Part shown: positions 28,961 through 40,995 of the stretch, piece by piece | Numbering within the stretch: position 1 is the first letter of the stretch | How the letters are laid out: every line of letters begins with the position of its first letter | Origin: Prostheceraeus crozeri | Taxonomy: Eukaryota; Platyhelminthes; Polycladida; Euryleptidae | Assembly: GCA_907163375.1 (NCBI GenBank) | Contig: CAJQUW010015343.1 | Span: 38,146-102,145, forward strand | Direction of reading: 5' to 3' | Length of the DNA stretch: 64,000 nucleotides | Translations under genes and position numbers: made by a program | Notes under the pieces: generated by a model | What the model was told of the DNA's origin: nothing | Database searches by the model: none | Seen by the model: only the letters and a program-made list of their open reading frames with translations

Positions 28961-31056
28961 CTCTCGGACCCATCCTTCCATCACATCCTTGGCAACTTCC
29001 CTGTGGCAACTCTCCCTCACCTCCTCACTATCCCTTACATATGGCTAATCTATCTAAGAAATAAGTGCAGACTATCATTCTTTGATAATGATAAGAATAT
29101 AGAGAATCCGCATATATCACTTTTCATAACATCTCTTGACATTCAATAATTTACAACAATGACAAATATTTGAATAATATGATAGTATTTACTGCGACAT
29201 TTATGTAAGATAGATACTTTTTTAGCTTAAGCCTTCGTGAATTGAAAAAGATCCCTTTTTATCAGATCAGACTGAGAATACAATACATTTTCATGTGAAG
29301 GTAATATACGAACACTACTACTTACCACTAATTAGTTGCTACAAAATCGCGAAAAATCAGCTCGCATTAGTAAACAAATATCTACCAACTAATTATAGCA
29401 ACTTTTTCGCCACTTGTCGTTTTTTAATTTTACACATGTTTTTGGATAAATGATGACCATTTTCACATGCGGAGATAGTTTTTACACGAAAATGAACCTT
29501 TAAAAAAATTATCCACAAATTGGCTACCTCGCCAGATAATCCGTTGATATTAGCAAGATGCGTTCCCACAGGGTTCCTTCCAGAGGGGGGATGAGTCAGC
29601 ATGATGACTCATCACTGCTCATTTTGGCCCTGCGTCTGCAATGGGATCACTACTGCAAAATACTCTCCATCCGAAGTCTACTTACGTAGTGAAATCAGTA
29701 GTGTAGTCTCACTTGCGAAATTATATGCATTTTGCTGTGAAGCTAGCCAATAGGAAAGCAGGAATCGCTTGAATTCACGCCCCACCCCCACTCGCCATAA
29801 ATGCGCCAGCAATTAACTGCCATGATAATGTTTAACAGCAGCATTAGTTCGTGGCGAGTGTTGGCCACTTGTACTTAGTGGTATTCACTTTTGTTGCCAA
29901 TGTTTCGTGGTGAGTTCGTGGCGACTTTGGTGGCGAGGCACTTACAGTGCACACAAACCCGACAATCTACAATAACAGAGGACGAGAACGGCCATGGACA
30001 TTGAAAACAGAGGAACGTCGTGAACATGTGTCTCATGACAACGGCATCTAGACGATAGCATCTTCCAATGGTTGATAATAAGTCATTTTCTCTACATTTA
30101 TGAAAGAATAGTGATAAAAAACTTACAATAATTCGCCTTACAACTGAATTTACAACTGTCTAATGTTTCAGTGATTTGATTCTTCTAAAGATATCGCAAT
30201 TGGTGCATTACCGAGCTGCTGAAATCAACAAACAGCTGTTGTCCATTCTATTATTCTCACTAACTTCATGTTTATTGTACATTGATGCGGTCGGTCGCAA
30301 GCTTTGGGTATCCGTGTTGCAACATAATGAAATGCCGCTTCATCCAATTCGAAAAATTTGAGGACCGATTGTGTGGGATGTTCGATCTTCGGCTCAAAAA
30401 TAAATTTCCAGATTTTTGTGACGGATGGGCATGACGGCCCAGTGACCTAGCCATGCCTTGAACATTATCTACTGCGTTGAATGTATTAGGTACTTCAGTC
30501 GACTTGGGAAAAGTAACCGCAAAGTGATGTCGAAGATCAGCCGCTACGGCTGCTCATTTATCAAATGCGCTTGACTTTTGATATTTCTATTATTTTCTTG
30601 CTTTTCGATCATACTTGTACAATATATCCTATTGTGATGTAATACTATGTCCGTATATCTCTGAGATGAAATAAAGCTTTTATTATCATTAACAAAAGGA
30701 AATGTCGGAGTTTTATGTCCATGAGCTCTATTGTTTCCGATATCCGTGTCCGCACTAGTCCTGTTTTATTACAGTATGTCGGATTTCCTTGTTCCTATAT
30801 TTCAGTGTGCATAATGGGTGGAATGAATCGCTATGTCAATGAAAGGATCACTTTTCAATTGCGCTGCCTAAAATACAAAGAAATGAATTGAATTTCCATG
30901 CACGATAATTGAAATGATCGATGTTTTTCCATTCTATGAGTTTGTTATTTTCTTCTTCTATGGGAAAATGTCAATTACTGGGTCTATGGCACTGAAAACC
31001 GAATAGTGTACAAAAAGTGATCACAAAACATAATCTTCATCATTTCTTTTTTTCAG
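28961..31056. other. no gene seen; isolated short palindrome and one repeat end
   Basis: Holds the perfect hairpin GATGAGTCA/TGACTCATC at 29589-29612 and, ending at 29947, a sequence resembling the inverse of 13465. No exon or transposon protein recognised. 31051-31056 is the acceptor of the next exon. Confidence 0.45.
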
Positions 31057-31476
31057 ATGGCGTTCGCAGCTACCGTCTCATCAAGGAATCTAAGTGGCTG
31101 ACTTGTCCTTCCTTGGGTGGTAGTTTAGCGCGCTTTGATAGCAGAGAGGATGTTGAAAAAATCAAAAATCTTTTAAAAAGATCAGGGCAAACTGGAAAAA
31201 CCTATGCAATAAACTTAAGAAAGAAAGAACCTTTTGTATTTGATCATTCTGCGACTTGCATTCAAATATCTAGAGACAATTTGGAATCTGAAATCGAGTG
31301 GTTCAATCAATCATCTGCTGGTATAAAGCAGTCCAAGACCATGATATTTTCAACCAATCTTGCAACAACCTGCCAGAAGTGCATAGCTGCGGTACTAATA
31401 TCCCGTCAAAAAAGGATTCGCTTGTTTGACTTGGCTTGTGCAACAAAGATGCACGCTGTCTGTCAATGCTTTGAAG
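31057..31476 (+). CDS. C-type-lectin-like domain exon (host gene, internal exon)
   Basis: Acceptor CTTTTTTTCAG (ending 31056) and donor GTGAG (from 31477) enclose 420 nt, phase 1 at both ends. The 140 residues align with the exon at 12272-12676: KESKWLTC / KMKWSQAT, LGGSLARFDS / CKSLANFHS, EIEWFNQSS / LLEWYPSGD, TCQKC / SCRNKY, and the closing RLFDLACATKMHAVCQC / MMLDYGIKGDYAICLVE. Cysteine positions differ somewhat and no calcium or sugar triplet is visible. It is therefore a diverged CTLD, probably a protein- or pattern-binding module in a secreted or surface protein. Whether it belongs to the same gene as the 12-kb exon (18 kb apart, same strand) is open. Confidence 0.62.
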
Positions 31477-33523
31477 GTGAGAAACTATCAGAGTACTACA
31501 ATATTTGCTGCTGATTGTGATAATATACCTTTGAAGTTTCAGGTATTATTATATAACTATTTGCCCGCGTTTCGAACTTAATTCGCAAGAATAACTGTCT
31601 TAAATGTCGCGAAACAACGATTTTGAAATTATATGAAGTAAGCAGCACGGCGACTTGTCAATTGCTTCATTATAAGATTTAAAGTACATTAGAATATCAT
31701 GAACTTGATGACATAGCGGTATTTTGACCCACTGTCAGGAATATTAGATACAAAAACCTTTTATGAACAATGAAGAAGCTTTATCAAGGCATTCAGTCAA
31801 TTACGTGCACTTTTGATGTATTCGCACATCCGCGCATCAATGTTGGAAACGGCAGGATATTTGGCGGCCGTGACCGGGCCGGTGGCCGGTGTCATCAAAA
31901 TCGGCCGTCTGGGGCCGGGGCCGAGCTAGCGGCCGGCGTATTCAAAACCGGGCGGTCAGGTATGGGATGATGACTGATGTCGCTGTACCGGTTGGTTAAG
32001 GCTTTGATCGTCAGTCATTTTTTTGGTCAACTGAAGCCATTAGACATTATTGAATTTCCACATAGCATACATGAAATGTATGAATGATGGGCCTAATGGT
32101 ACTCTGTATAAGCAAGAGTTGCCCATTGCAATACAATATTATACGATGCAATTACTGTATTTGCACTTTGATAACATGCTTTGCGCGCGATGAGCAGCGA
32201 TACGCTTAATGACTTGTTTACTTCTCTAATGAGTTATAGACCTACTTCATAATTTATGATAATTTTAACTACACATTCAAAGTCAATCAATCAGACGCCA
32301 GGAAATTGAAAGCAGATGATCAAAATAATGAACCAAGCGGGCATTGATGCAATAATAAGATTAATACAATAATGATACATGCTTATATCTATATCTTGCC
32401 TCCACAAGAAAGCTTTAAACAGTCAAAAAATTCCAATGTAATAAAAGTTTTCTAGCGACGAAAGTTGTATGATGAACAATCTGATCACTGACTGAAAGCT
32501 GATATTGTGAAATACTTTGTCTGTAACGTGCAAACTTGATTTGAAGTGATTCACTGAAGTGATATTTACTTCTTCACTTGTGAAGGGATTCCAGTGATTT
32601 GCGGCTTCAATTGCCAGCTCTCTCCACTACAGTTTAATTTCAGATCTTCTGAATTGACATTGATGACCGTGAGCTGACGTGTAAAAGTCTGGAACAATCA
32701 GCTCGTCAAACGTATCATACAATTTTCATGTAAGTGAGTGTTCCTGTACAGCATCAATCAAAATTTATTGATAGTATCGATAGCAAAATCAATAGCATAT
32801 GGTGCCTTTGGACACGAAGCCACCAATCTTGTCACTCACCTTAATCACAGACTGTCGACACAAACGGGAGTGACATTTACCAAATGTCCCATAGCGCTGA
32901 TGCGACTTGACAAATATCAGCCGAGGCTGATATTTCAGTCAGGTCGCTGAAGTGTGAGAGTTTGACGAAGATTAAAACGAAAATTAACTCAACAGAGTAT
33001 TTTTATTTTATACCCACACGGCTATTAGCACAAATCAACTCCATTATTCAAACTCGGGTATGGCCAACATATTTAGAAATTTATTTGGAATGTCCTATAT
33101 ATTTTGCCAGTCTTACTCAAGTGCTGAATAATTGAATCCGATCTCGAATTTCTATTATTGGCTGGTCATCCAGCAAAAATCATCTGATTGACAGCTTTGG
33201 AAAACTTGTGATAGATGATATGTGCTTGTTGGAAAGGATTTCTCTCTGTGATAGATGCGAACATTCGCAGATTTTTCGACAGTCAATGATGCGACGACAC
33301 TGAAGGGAAGATTTCAACTCATGACCGCCACATTTATTCCATGATCGTTTTGAGATTTTAGACAAAATCGTCGTAATAAGATGATCTCCCGATAAAATTT
33401 TCCGAATGGGTTTCCATTGCAAGACATGCACTTGAGAACGTAGACATACCGGATCGCGGCTTTGGAGTTTCTTGAAGAGGCATTCAGACCGATTAAGGAA
33501 TTTTGATGGCACTGTCCTATAGA
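31477..33523. other. no gene seen; GC-rich GGCCGG island at 31850-31965
   Basis: Mostly AT-rich, presumably intron or intergenic. The island has repeated GGCCGG and TTCAAAACCGG motifs that recur inverted at 37999-38080, suggesting copies of a dispersed repeat. Confidence 0.45.
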
Positions 33524-33717
33524 TTAAGGTCGGTTCACATCCATCTGTATTTTTACACAGAAGTAGATGTTCTGTATTACAGAACGCCGGTTCTGTTTTA
33601 CAGATGGCTCCCAGTCTTGGCATCGTATCGATTTCAAAATCCAGAGCAACTAAAGCGATTCACAATACTCTGTATAACACGTATGGATTTTGCTTTCGCG
33701 TCACTTTCCAGTTCGTC

Positions 33718-34079
33718 ATGATTGTGGAACGTAAAGACATACTGAAAGTTCTCATCGGACTGCGTCACATCTACGCGATTCATAGCAAGTTGAGAAGAAG
33801 AAGACGCTGGTGGATTCGTCCAGCTTTTCAACGTCGACTTGATTGCTGTGAATTCTGCAAGTTTATTTCTCATATTCGCGACAACGATGAAGAGATCTTC
33901 TTCAAGTATTTTCGCATGTCTAGGGATAGATACAGTCATCCTCTATCTCTACGTATATATCTATTCTACGTATGGGATCCAATAATTCCGCAAGCAGCTT
34001 GAGTATAGTGAGAGATAAATTTGCTGAATTTTTCATTTCTCCATGTGGAACTGTTCCCTGGCAGAATCAATGCATCTGA
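33718..34079 (+). pseudogene. PIF/Harbinger transposase with deleted catalytic core
   Basis: The start MIVERKDILKVLIGLR leads to RRRRRWWIRPAFQRR and EEIFFKYFRMSRDRY, the conserved N-terminus of Harbinger transposases. It then jumps to SIVRDKFAEFFISPCGTVPWQ and a stop (34077-34079), which is the conserved C-terminus (vREkFaeYF...GavpWQ). The N-terminal frame closes at 34000-34002, the C-terminal piece is in another frame, and the whole DDE nuclease between them is gone. The element could move only with an enzyme from elsewhere. ATG choice: first Met before the conserved block. Confidence 0.8.
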
Positions 34080-34899
34080 TAGACTTTCTATTTTTAGATG
34101 AGGACCTGTACATGTACATTGTGTATAGCAGCTTCATGTAAGTGCATTGGTTTATGTTGCTTTCGTGTTTATAGCGCACGTAAGGTGCGCAGCCTCCCTT
34201 TGTTATGATTGACTATTCGATTTCAGTTGAGAAACATACATATATATTAAACGGAATATAAAATTTTCATTGTTTTGGTACAGCCGAAATCCATCTACAT
34301 GTATATCATTTGGTCAAACAGATGTACTAAAAAATGCTATGTACAGTGTATATCCACCATCTATCCAGAAATTTGATCAAAAAGTATGGTGGTTTTGAAA
34401 ACATAATATAAGAAGTTTAAAACTATCAAAAGTATGGAATTTCATATTGACTTAAGCTTAGCAATTCGTGCTGTACACTTGTAGTTTTCCATGAAAAAGG
34501 AATAAGATTTAAAGTATTGCCCTTATTAAATTGTATCATTATCCATAGATCTACTAGATATGAAATCGGATGTGTGATATTTTTTGTGATACTTAATTGT
34601 GATCATTATGAGCTTCCTTGCCAGAAGATTACATACGTACTCATGGTTATATACGTATGTCCATCCAGTGCTTACAGATTAAAGGCCTAGAATGCAACAT
34701 AGTATAATCGACTTATCATATTTCAATATTCGTGAGGTTTTTTGATTGCCCAGTAGAGTAAGATGTACAAAAGCACGCTTTCCAATTGAGATAGATGCAA
34801 ATTTATTTAGGCTACATTACGATGGACTCATTAGATTTTGAGAAATGTATGAAGTGTCAGGTGTCATATCGCCAACCTTTTCCGGGCAAATAATTCCAG
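34080..34899. other. non-coding interior of the Harbinger-like element
   Basis: AT-rich sequence between the convergent transposase and MADF genes. Nothing coding recognised. Confidence 0.5.
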
Positions 34900-35544
34900 C
34901 TCGTATACTGTACAGCAGCTCTTGGTGTTTAAACATAGAGATTGTCTGGCATATTTTGAAGTTCCTCGGCCAGTAGTTCCGCGTACTTCGCACATTCGTC
35001 CTTCTTATAGTTTTTAAGAAGATCAACACACAAGTTCTACGTGCCAGCTATCTTCCCTTCAATGGATGACTTACTCGTAGATCGCTGACGCTGTCTTGAC
35101 GGTGCTGTCTCTTTCGAAGAGCAGGAATCTACATCGTCGTGGCCCGATAAGTTCGAGCTGTTGAGATCAACAGATGAAGTAGGGAGACGCTTCTTTGGGA
35201 GATTTGACGAAGTCTTCCATCGCACTATGAAGGAGTCGAGGAAATTCATTTGTTTGAAGATACGGTTACATGAATGCAGATTTTTCTGTATCTTCAGCTG
35301 ATTGCCCGCTTGTTGTCTTCAACGATCTCTTAAAGCGCGAATATTCACCTCGTAAGTATTGAAATCGAGATTGACATTGTTCCGGATTTTCTCCTCCGAT
35401 AGCTGTATTTATTTCAGTCCAGGCACATCGTCGTTTGTTAATGTCTTTATAATCCGATGATTGAGTGTCATACAATTGTTTACGAGACTCAACTTCGATC
35501 ATGAGCAATTCATCGAATTGAAGCTGCAGTTGTTTCTTCGTCAT
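34900..35544 (-). pseudogene. MADF/BESS-type accessory protein of the Harbinger-like element
   Basis: The ATG at 35544 opens a MADF domain: FDELLMIEVESRKQLYD, SSDYKDINKRRCAWTEI, CQSRFQYLRGEYSR, running to a stop at 35266. Further minus-strand pieces continue in other frames. They include a Ser-rich linker with WKTSSNLPKKRLP (35249-35037) and ECAKYAELLAEELQNM (about 34960), which resembles a short C-terminal oligomerisation (BESS-like) helix. The MADF part is about as conserved with the 1178-1471 ORF as a paralogue in the same transposon family would be. Known role in Harbingers: DNA binding and nuclear import help for the transposase. Interrupted, so probably dead unless the first 92 codons act alone. 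Confidence 0.7.
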
Positions 35545-35835
35545 CTTGCTTCGAATGTGTGGCTTACATTAGACTCTCACTTTATACACGCTTCTCAACG
35601 GCGTCTATGTCAGCTAATCTCAGCCAACCAACGTCAGCTACAAACCCTGTGTTCTGTAAAAGCTGAACATCGACCAACTCGTCTGTTTTGAAAAAAAATC
35701 CTGTTCTGTGTTCACATAAGGAGGATGACTCAGCGCCACAAACCCTTTCTGTTTTACAGAATACATGTTCTGTAAAAACAGAGCGCAATCTGTATTGCAG
35801 AACTAAAAATACAGAGCGATGTGAACCGGCCTTTG

Positions 35836-36299
35836 CATTTTTCCATTTTTTTTCAAATTTTCTTGTCTGCTTGCGATAATTATCTAAGTCCTTCGAGGTG
35901 GCACTGAAGTCAAATTCATGGAAGTGAAGGCTACGCAAGACGGAATGTTCAGTTGGGATGTAATACTTTATACTAACTCGATGCAACTACAAATTCAAAT
36001 TCCTGTGTTATGCAGAGAAATGTATTGATGTTACACTGTTATTACATTTCGATAGACAAGCAAGCAGAAATAATATATTTGTTCGGTATTTTGCATTGGA
36101 ATGAATTGCACAGGAGACTCATTTCAAATAGTCATTCATCGCTTCGATTATTTGCGAAATTCAATCCTTTGAAACACAACTGTTGGCTGGCCTCATCATA
36201 TATAAAGTGATTTCAAATTTTGCTCACCTATCTGTCCAGAGAAATTTAGAAGTTTGTGCCTTGTCAATGTACTCCTAGACATATAACACCTGGACAGCT
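35836..36299. other. no gene seen
   Basis: Spacer between the Harbinger-like element and the Crypton relic. Confidence 0.45.
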
Positions 36300-37107
36300 A
36301 GCTCAAAGCTGCCATAGATTCTGCGGTTATAAAAGAGAATCGAGAGGATTTACAAAAAGAATTCCTTTCTGTCAATTGAAAATGGGATTCGGCGCTATTT
36401 GAAAGAAAATTACGACATAGACATTTCGATCAAGATCATCTACAAACAGGGATGGGATATGTATCACGCGAAACTTAAAGACATGAAGCAGAAGGAACTC
36501 GGGAATACCGTTCACAAACCCAAAATTCAGTCAGAAAATCTTGTCAAATTCTATGAGAAATTAGATTTAACAGAAGCAAAGGGATTACAGCGGACGGTTT
36601 TCGTAGACATAATTATATATTTTGGAGAACGAGGACGTGAAAAGCTTCGAGAAATGATCGCCAACTGTTTTAAAAAGGAAAGTGATGTCACTGGTGCGAA
36701 GTGGTTTCGGTTAATGCCAAAATTTGATAAGAATTATCGAGACGTTAACCAATCCAATTTGATGGAGGAGTCATTCCGATGGTCTTTAACTCATCGATGT
36801 GCCATTTCATTCTCTGAAAGCGTATATATCAAAAAGAAGTCATCGATCTGAAGCATTTTGGCAAAGACCAAAGAAAGATGTCAATAATAGAATGCCCATT
36901 TGATATGATGGTGTACCGTTGGGGAAATGCACCCTGGAAAACATGATGAAGGACGTTAGCAAAGAGCTTGAATTATCGAAAGCATATACCGTACTAGCCA
37001 TTGTGGCAGTGCCACCACCGTCTGCACACTTAAAGAAAAAGGATTTTTCTGATCGCGAGGTTATGAGTGTGACAAAACACATCACCAAAATCACTAACAG
37101 CTTCTAA
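36300..37107 (+). pseudogene. Crypton-type tyrosine recombinase relic (KIAA1958-like domain)
   Basis: The main frame reads ENGIRRYLKENYDIDISIKI, then MKQKELGNTVHKP, SENLVKFYEKLDLTEAKGLQ and TVFVDIIIYFGERGREKLRE. This is the pattern of Crypton recombinases and their domesticated KIAA1958/QRICH1-like descendants. After 36840 it resumes in another frame with GKCTLENMMKDVSKELELSK and FSDREVMSVTKH, the C-terminal catalytic region. Where the family has HxxR the sequence reads HCGS in a shifted frame, so the catalytic Arg is lost. Cryptons integrate by tyrosine-recombinase chemistry; this one cannot. No ends were found. Confidence 0.68.
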
Positions 37108-40100
37108 TTGTGTTGAGAACAAAAGAAAAGTGGAGATGGGAATGTAGGTTGCCGAAGAATGTTTCCGAATCAAGAATATGTCAAGATCGGTTTCGTTCAA
37201 CAGAAGTTTGCAAAGCAACCTACCGGTTAACATACAAAGTGATGATACCAATTTACAAAAAGACAGGGAGCCAGGAACTCAGAAGATTAGGATATCAGAA
37301 TATCAGAATATCAGTAACGCATATTTTTTCAATTGAAAAACATGTACAAATAATACAAAGTAGATGAATGTGAGTGAGTGAGATGACTGATGACAAGGCG
37401 AATAGAGGTATTTACACATATGAGAATTACGAGGAGGAGAGATTAAGTAATTATGATAATGATACACGATTTGACACCATCTGGAAGGAGAGGACATTTT
37501 CATTAATAATTAGCATGCTTAAGCAAGTCAAAATTTAATTTGTTAAAGTCATGTATCATCTTAGTTTTGCAAGGAAAAATGTGTAGAATTGATGAAAAGG
37601 ACATATCAATTTATACATTCAAAATTAGTGACGCACGCCAGCATTCGTCTCGCCTAAATATTAAGTCCTACTTATTGAGATAACTAGATAAGTACATCAT
37701 GAGGACATATTGAATTTGACTTATAATCCCTTTTCGCATCCCTTTCAGAGTTACATAATGTTGTATTTCAGCAATTGAATGTAATGATATTGTAGAGCTA
37801 CTGCATGAATATTGTTTTGATATAGTCGCAGGTAGGGTCTTCATTATTTCTATTCAATCTGGTAAACCGTAAAAATCAGCAATAGCTTCATTGTAAATAT
37901 TCCTTATTGAAGACATACGGATGTAGTACAGAAAGTAATGTACGAAAAGTGTGGTACAAAAAAGAAATGTCATATGTTTTCGATATCTTCAAAAAACTTG
38001 GAAATCGGCCGGTCTTCAAAATTTGTGCCCTGACGGCGATACTAAAGCCTGCATAAACCCTGCCGGCCGGTTCCAACCCTGTCACGCATTAAGCATTATT
38101 GAGTGGAAAGTCATCCTGAAAATTTTGCGGAGGATATCCTCATTTTCCGCAGACGACGGCGAAAGAGAGTGGAAAATCATCCTGAAAATTTCAAGGAGAT
38201 CCGCAGGCATCTGCGCTTATCTCGATTTTTCAATATGAACGAACCAATTCTTGAAGTTATTGCAATTTATGGCAGGTTGAAATATACTTTATATTGTCTG
38301 GATTTAAATGAAAGGAAGTGCTTTAGTGATGCATGTAGAAAAGGAACCCATCATCAAGTCAGATAACAATACTACTGTTAATCATGAAAAAGTAGGCTGA
38401 AAAAATAGTGAATGTCACATGAATGTCAGTATGAGAGAACGTCTGTGGAGAATGAATAAACTATCTAAATGAGCAAAGCATGCTGCTTGGCAGCAGCAGG
38501 CTTGCCGCAGGAATGTGTGACAGTCATTTTGACTCCTTGTTCTGCTTCATTAGGAATGATACCTTGAACTTTTGCGTCATTCTTACGTGTACAAATGAAG
38601 AAGGCGATCGTTTTTACAAGTGGTTCCCAAAATGGGTAATTCTTTTCCTAAAAGATAGGACAATTAAAAGATGCATGTACTAAGGCGACCTGCAAAGAAT
38701 ATTTGAGGATTATATTACGCATTCCTACAAGTGTTCAGATACGCTCCCAAATACACGGTGCTGCTAGTTGTAGGCCTGCTTGCTGTTATTTTGCGCATTT
38801 CCATCAGTATTGAGTGCATGTCATCTTGAATTTACAGTAGCCTATTTATTTTTCTCTTAGTGCAGAATGGTCAAGGCATAGAGTGCATATCATTCCGTGA
38901 AAGTCTTATTTTCGGTCTCGTTTCCCGCAGAAGGTCGCGCTGGCTGCAGGACTACTAACCCATCAAACTTGGTGGCATGCCAGGTTACTTTCTTCCATTT
39001 ATGCTTCATTTTAAGAGTGAAAACTCGCTTTTCGGATTGTATCTTTTTGACAGAACTTAACTTAGAACGATGTTCAAGATTTGTGATGTGAAATCAACTT
39101 CTCATCTTCGTCCATTTGGCGGAAAATTCAAATTGTTTTCAAAAGAGAGTGACAAAATTTCTCCGTTTTGGTAAGTTGAGCAAAATATTCACATTTGAAC
39201 TTTCATAATCCTTTTGTGTTCAAATACCAGAAGATTTCATTTGGCGCTTTCGTTTACAGTGTGCACCAGTATAATAATGAAATTGAACTTAGCTCAGCAT
39301 ACATGTGCGTCATTCCACAACGATTCGACCAATTTTCGGAAAATTTTGAGGCACTAAGTCTCAGATTTTCCTAATTTTTTGGATATGTGTTTACTATGCC
39401 ATAGAAAACACCAATTCTGAAATATTGGCTTCTAATTTTGAATATAGCAGGATCTAGAGCTATTTTTAGAAATTTATTTTTTTCAAATTTTTGAAATTCT
39501 CAAAATTTGAAACTTTACGCCGCTTTTCGTTACTCAACCAAACTTTGCATGCAGCATTAGTTGGTACAAAGGAATATACGATAAATGTACGAATTTCAAC
39601 GGGAAATTGGCATGCAGAACGGAGCTACATGACTCTAAAGGTGGGAAAAAATAGGGTTCGCGGAAAAACACAAAAAATGTAAACTGATCTCACAATATTC
39701 GGTATTCTTGTTACCCGTAATAACCATGATAATTTTGTTGCTGTATATCAGTGTGTTTCACATCTGTGATCTCAAGCGGTAACCAGAATACAGAGCAGAG
39801 AGATACACCAGGCATACAAAAATCGCGATTTTTCAAAAATGTCAAAATGGCTGTTTTCAAGTTGGGCTAGCTTTTTTCTGTATGCCAGTTTTGACTACAA
39901 ATTCATACTGAAACTCAGAAACATGCTCAATTACTCGTAGAAGAAATTTGATCAAGTAACCGATCGCTAAAGTGGCATAAATTGGCCGATTTTGATTTTG
40001 CGCATTTTTTCAATATGTGATGTCAATATTATATGAGTTAGTGTACGATAAGAAATTATTCCCTTTGATAAAATCTATACATGAAACTTTGATATATTGC

Positions 40101-40995
40101 AATACAGCCACATATGACTTTCGAAGTTCGAGGTTTGTTGGACTAAATATGCTTCATCAATCGACATTGTGCCTATGAATAGCAGAGTTTCTGCGAAGTG
40201 CTCAGGATCGATTTATCTTACTGTTTTCTGAAGCAATCAATTGCTTTTAATTATTTCAGCTATTCTAATGGAGAGATATCATTCGCAATAAACCGGAGAA
40301 GCTCCCTAATGCATTTGTAACAAACACTATTGCAAAGTTGATGTTGAAAAATATTGTATAGAAAAAATATGCAAGACAATTCGATGGCGGTGGAAAGTGA
40401 TCTGGTTGTACGAAATATGTAGGATCTTTTTCAATAACAGATGACTGACTTATACTTATGAATTACCATGATCATACAGTTAGCATCGAAAGATCCTCCA
40501 TACAGGAAATGTAAAACTATTTTTGATTACAGCAATCAATTGAAAACAATTTGAAAACAAACAATTAGAACCTCAATTTGAAAACAATAGACCTATTGAT
40601 ATTTTAGTATCATGATATTGTGAAAATACTGATCATGAGAAGCCACTCCATTAATGTAGTTATATGTAACCCAAACACATGGTCTTAATGGACAAGAATA
40701 TAATTAATTGTTACTTTGACAAGAATGAAATGCACTCGTATGCCATTTTATTATCAAATATATGAATAAGCATTACATTTTGCATTAATTTTGAAAGGCT
40801 GGGTAGAATCTCGGTTTAGCTTGTTTTCTTTTTATGAAACGTTTAATCCTGAGTTACTTTTGTATAGCGTGCAGTTTTAAAAAGGCTTGAAAAATTCATC
40901 TGGTTTGATTTTTCTATGAGCAGGAATAATTTACTTACATTCAATCATATGAGTGATTTATCAATCAGGGGGATCGACAACAGCAATTGTTAATA
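37108..40995. other. no gene seen
   Basis: About 3.9 kb without recognisable coding sequence. A short internal duplication AGTGGAAA(G/A)TCATCCTGAAAATTT occurs at 38102 and 38168, and GGCCGG motifs near 38000-38080. No bounded transposon or splice-supported exon. Confidence 0.5.

Larger units (their letters stand above)
33527..35832. mobile_element. PIF/Harbinger-like transposon, internally deleted
   Basis: Ends AGGTCGGTTCACATC (33527) and, inverted from 35832, AGGCCGGTTCACATC are flanked by TTA (33524-33526) and TTG (35833-35835, one mismatch). It has convergent genes: transposase pieces on plus (33718-34079) and MADF/BESS on minus (35544-34900). Subterminal palindromes such as TTCTGTATTACAGAA (33570-33584) recur near both ends, as in the element at 879-3256. 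It is 2306 bp, shorter than a complete element because the nuclease core is missing. Confidence 0.82.

Noticed and set aside
12272-31476. Declaring both CTLD exons one gene
   Set aside because: Same strand and compatible phase, but no intermediate exons or transcript evidence; left as separate exons.
31850-31965. CpG-island promoter
   Set aside because: GC content comes from repeated GGCCGG words shared with 38.0 kb, so it looks like a dispersed repeat and no first exon follows.
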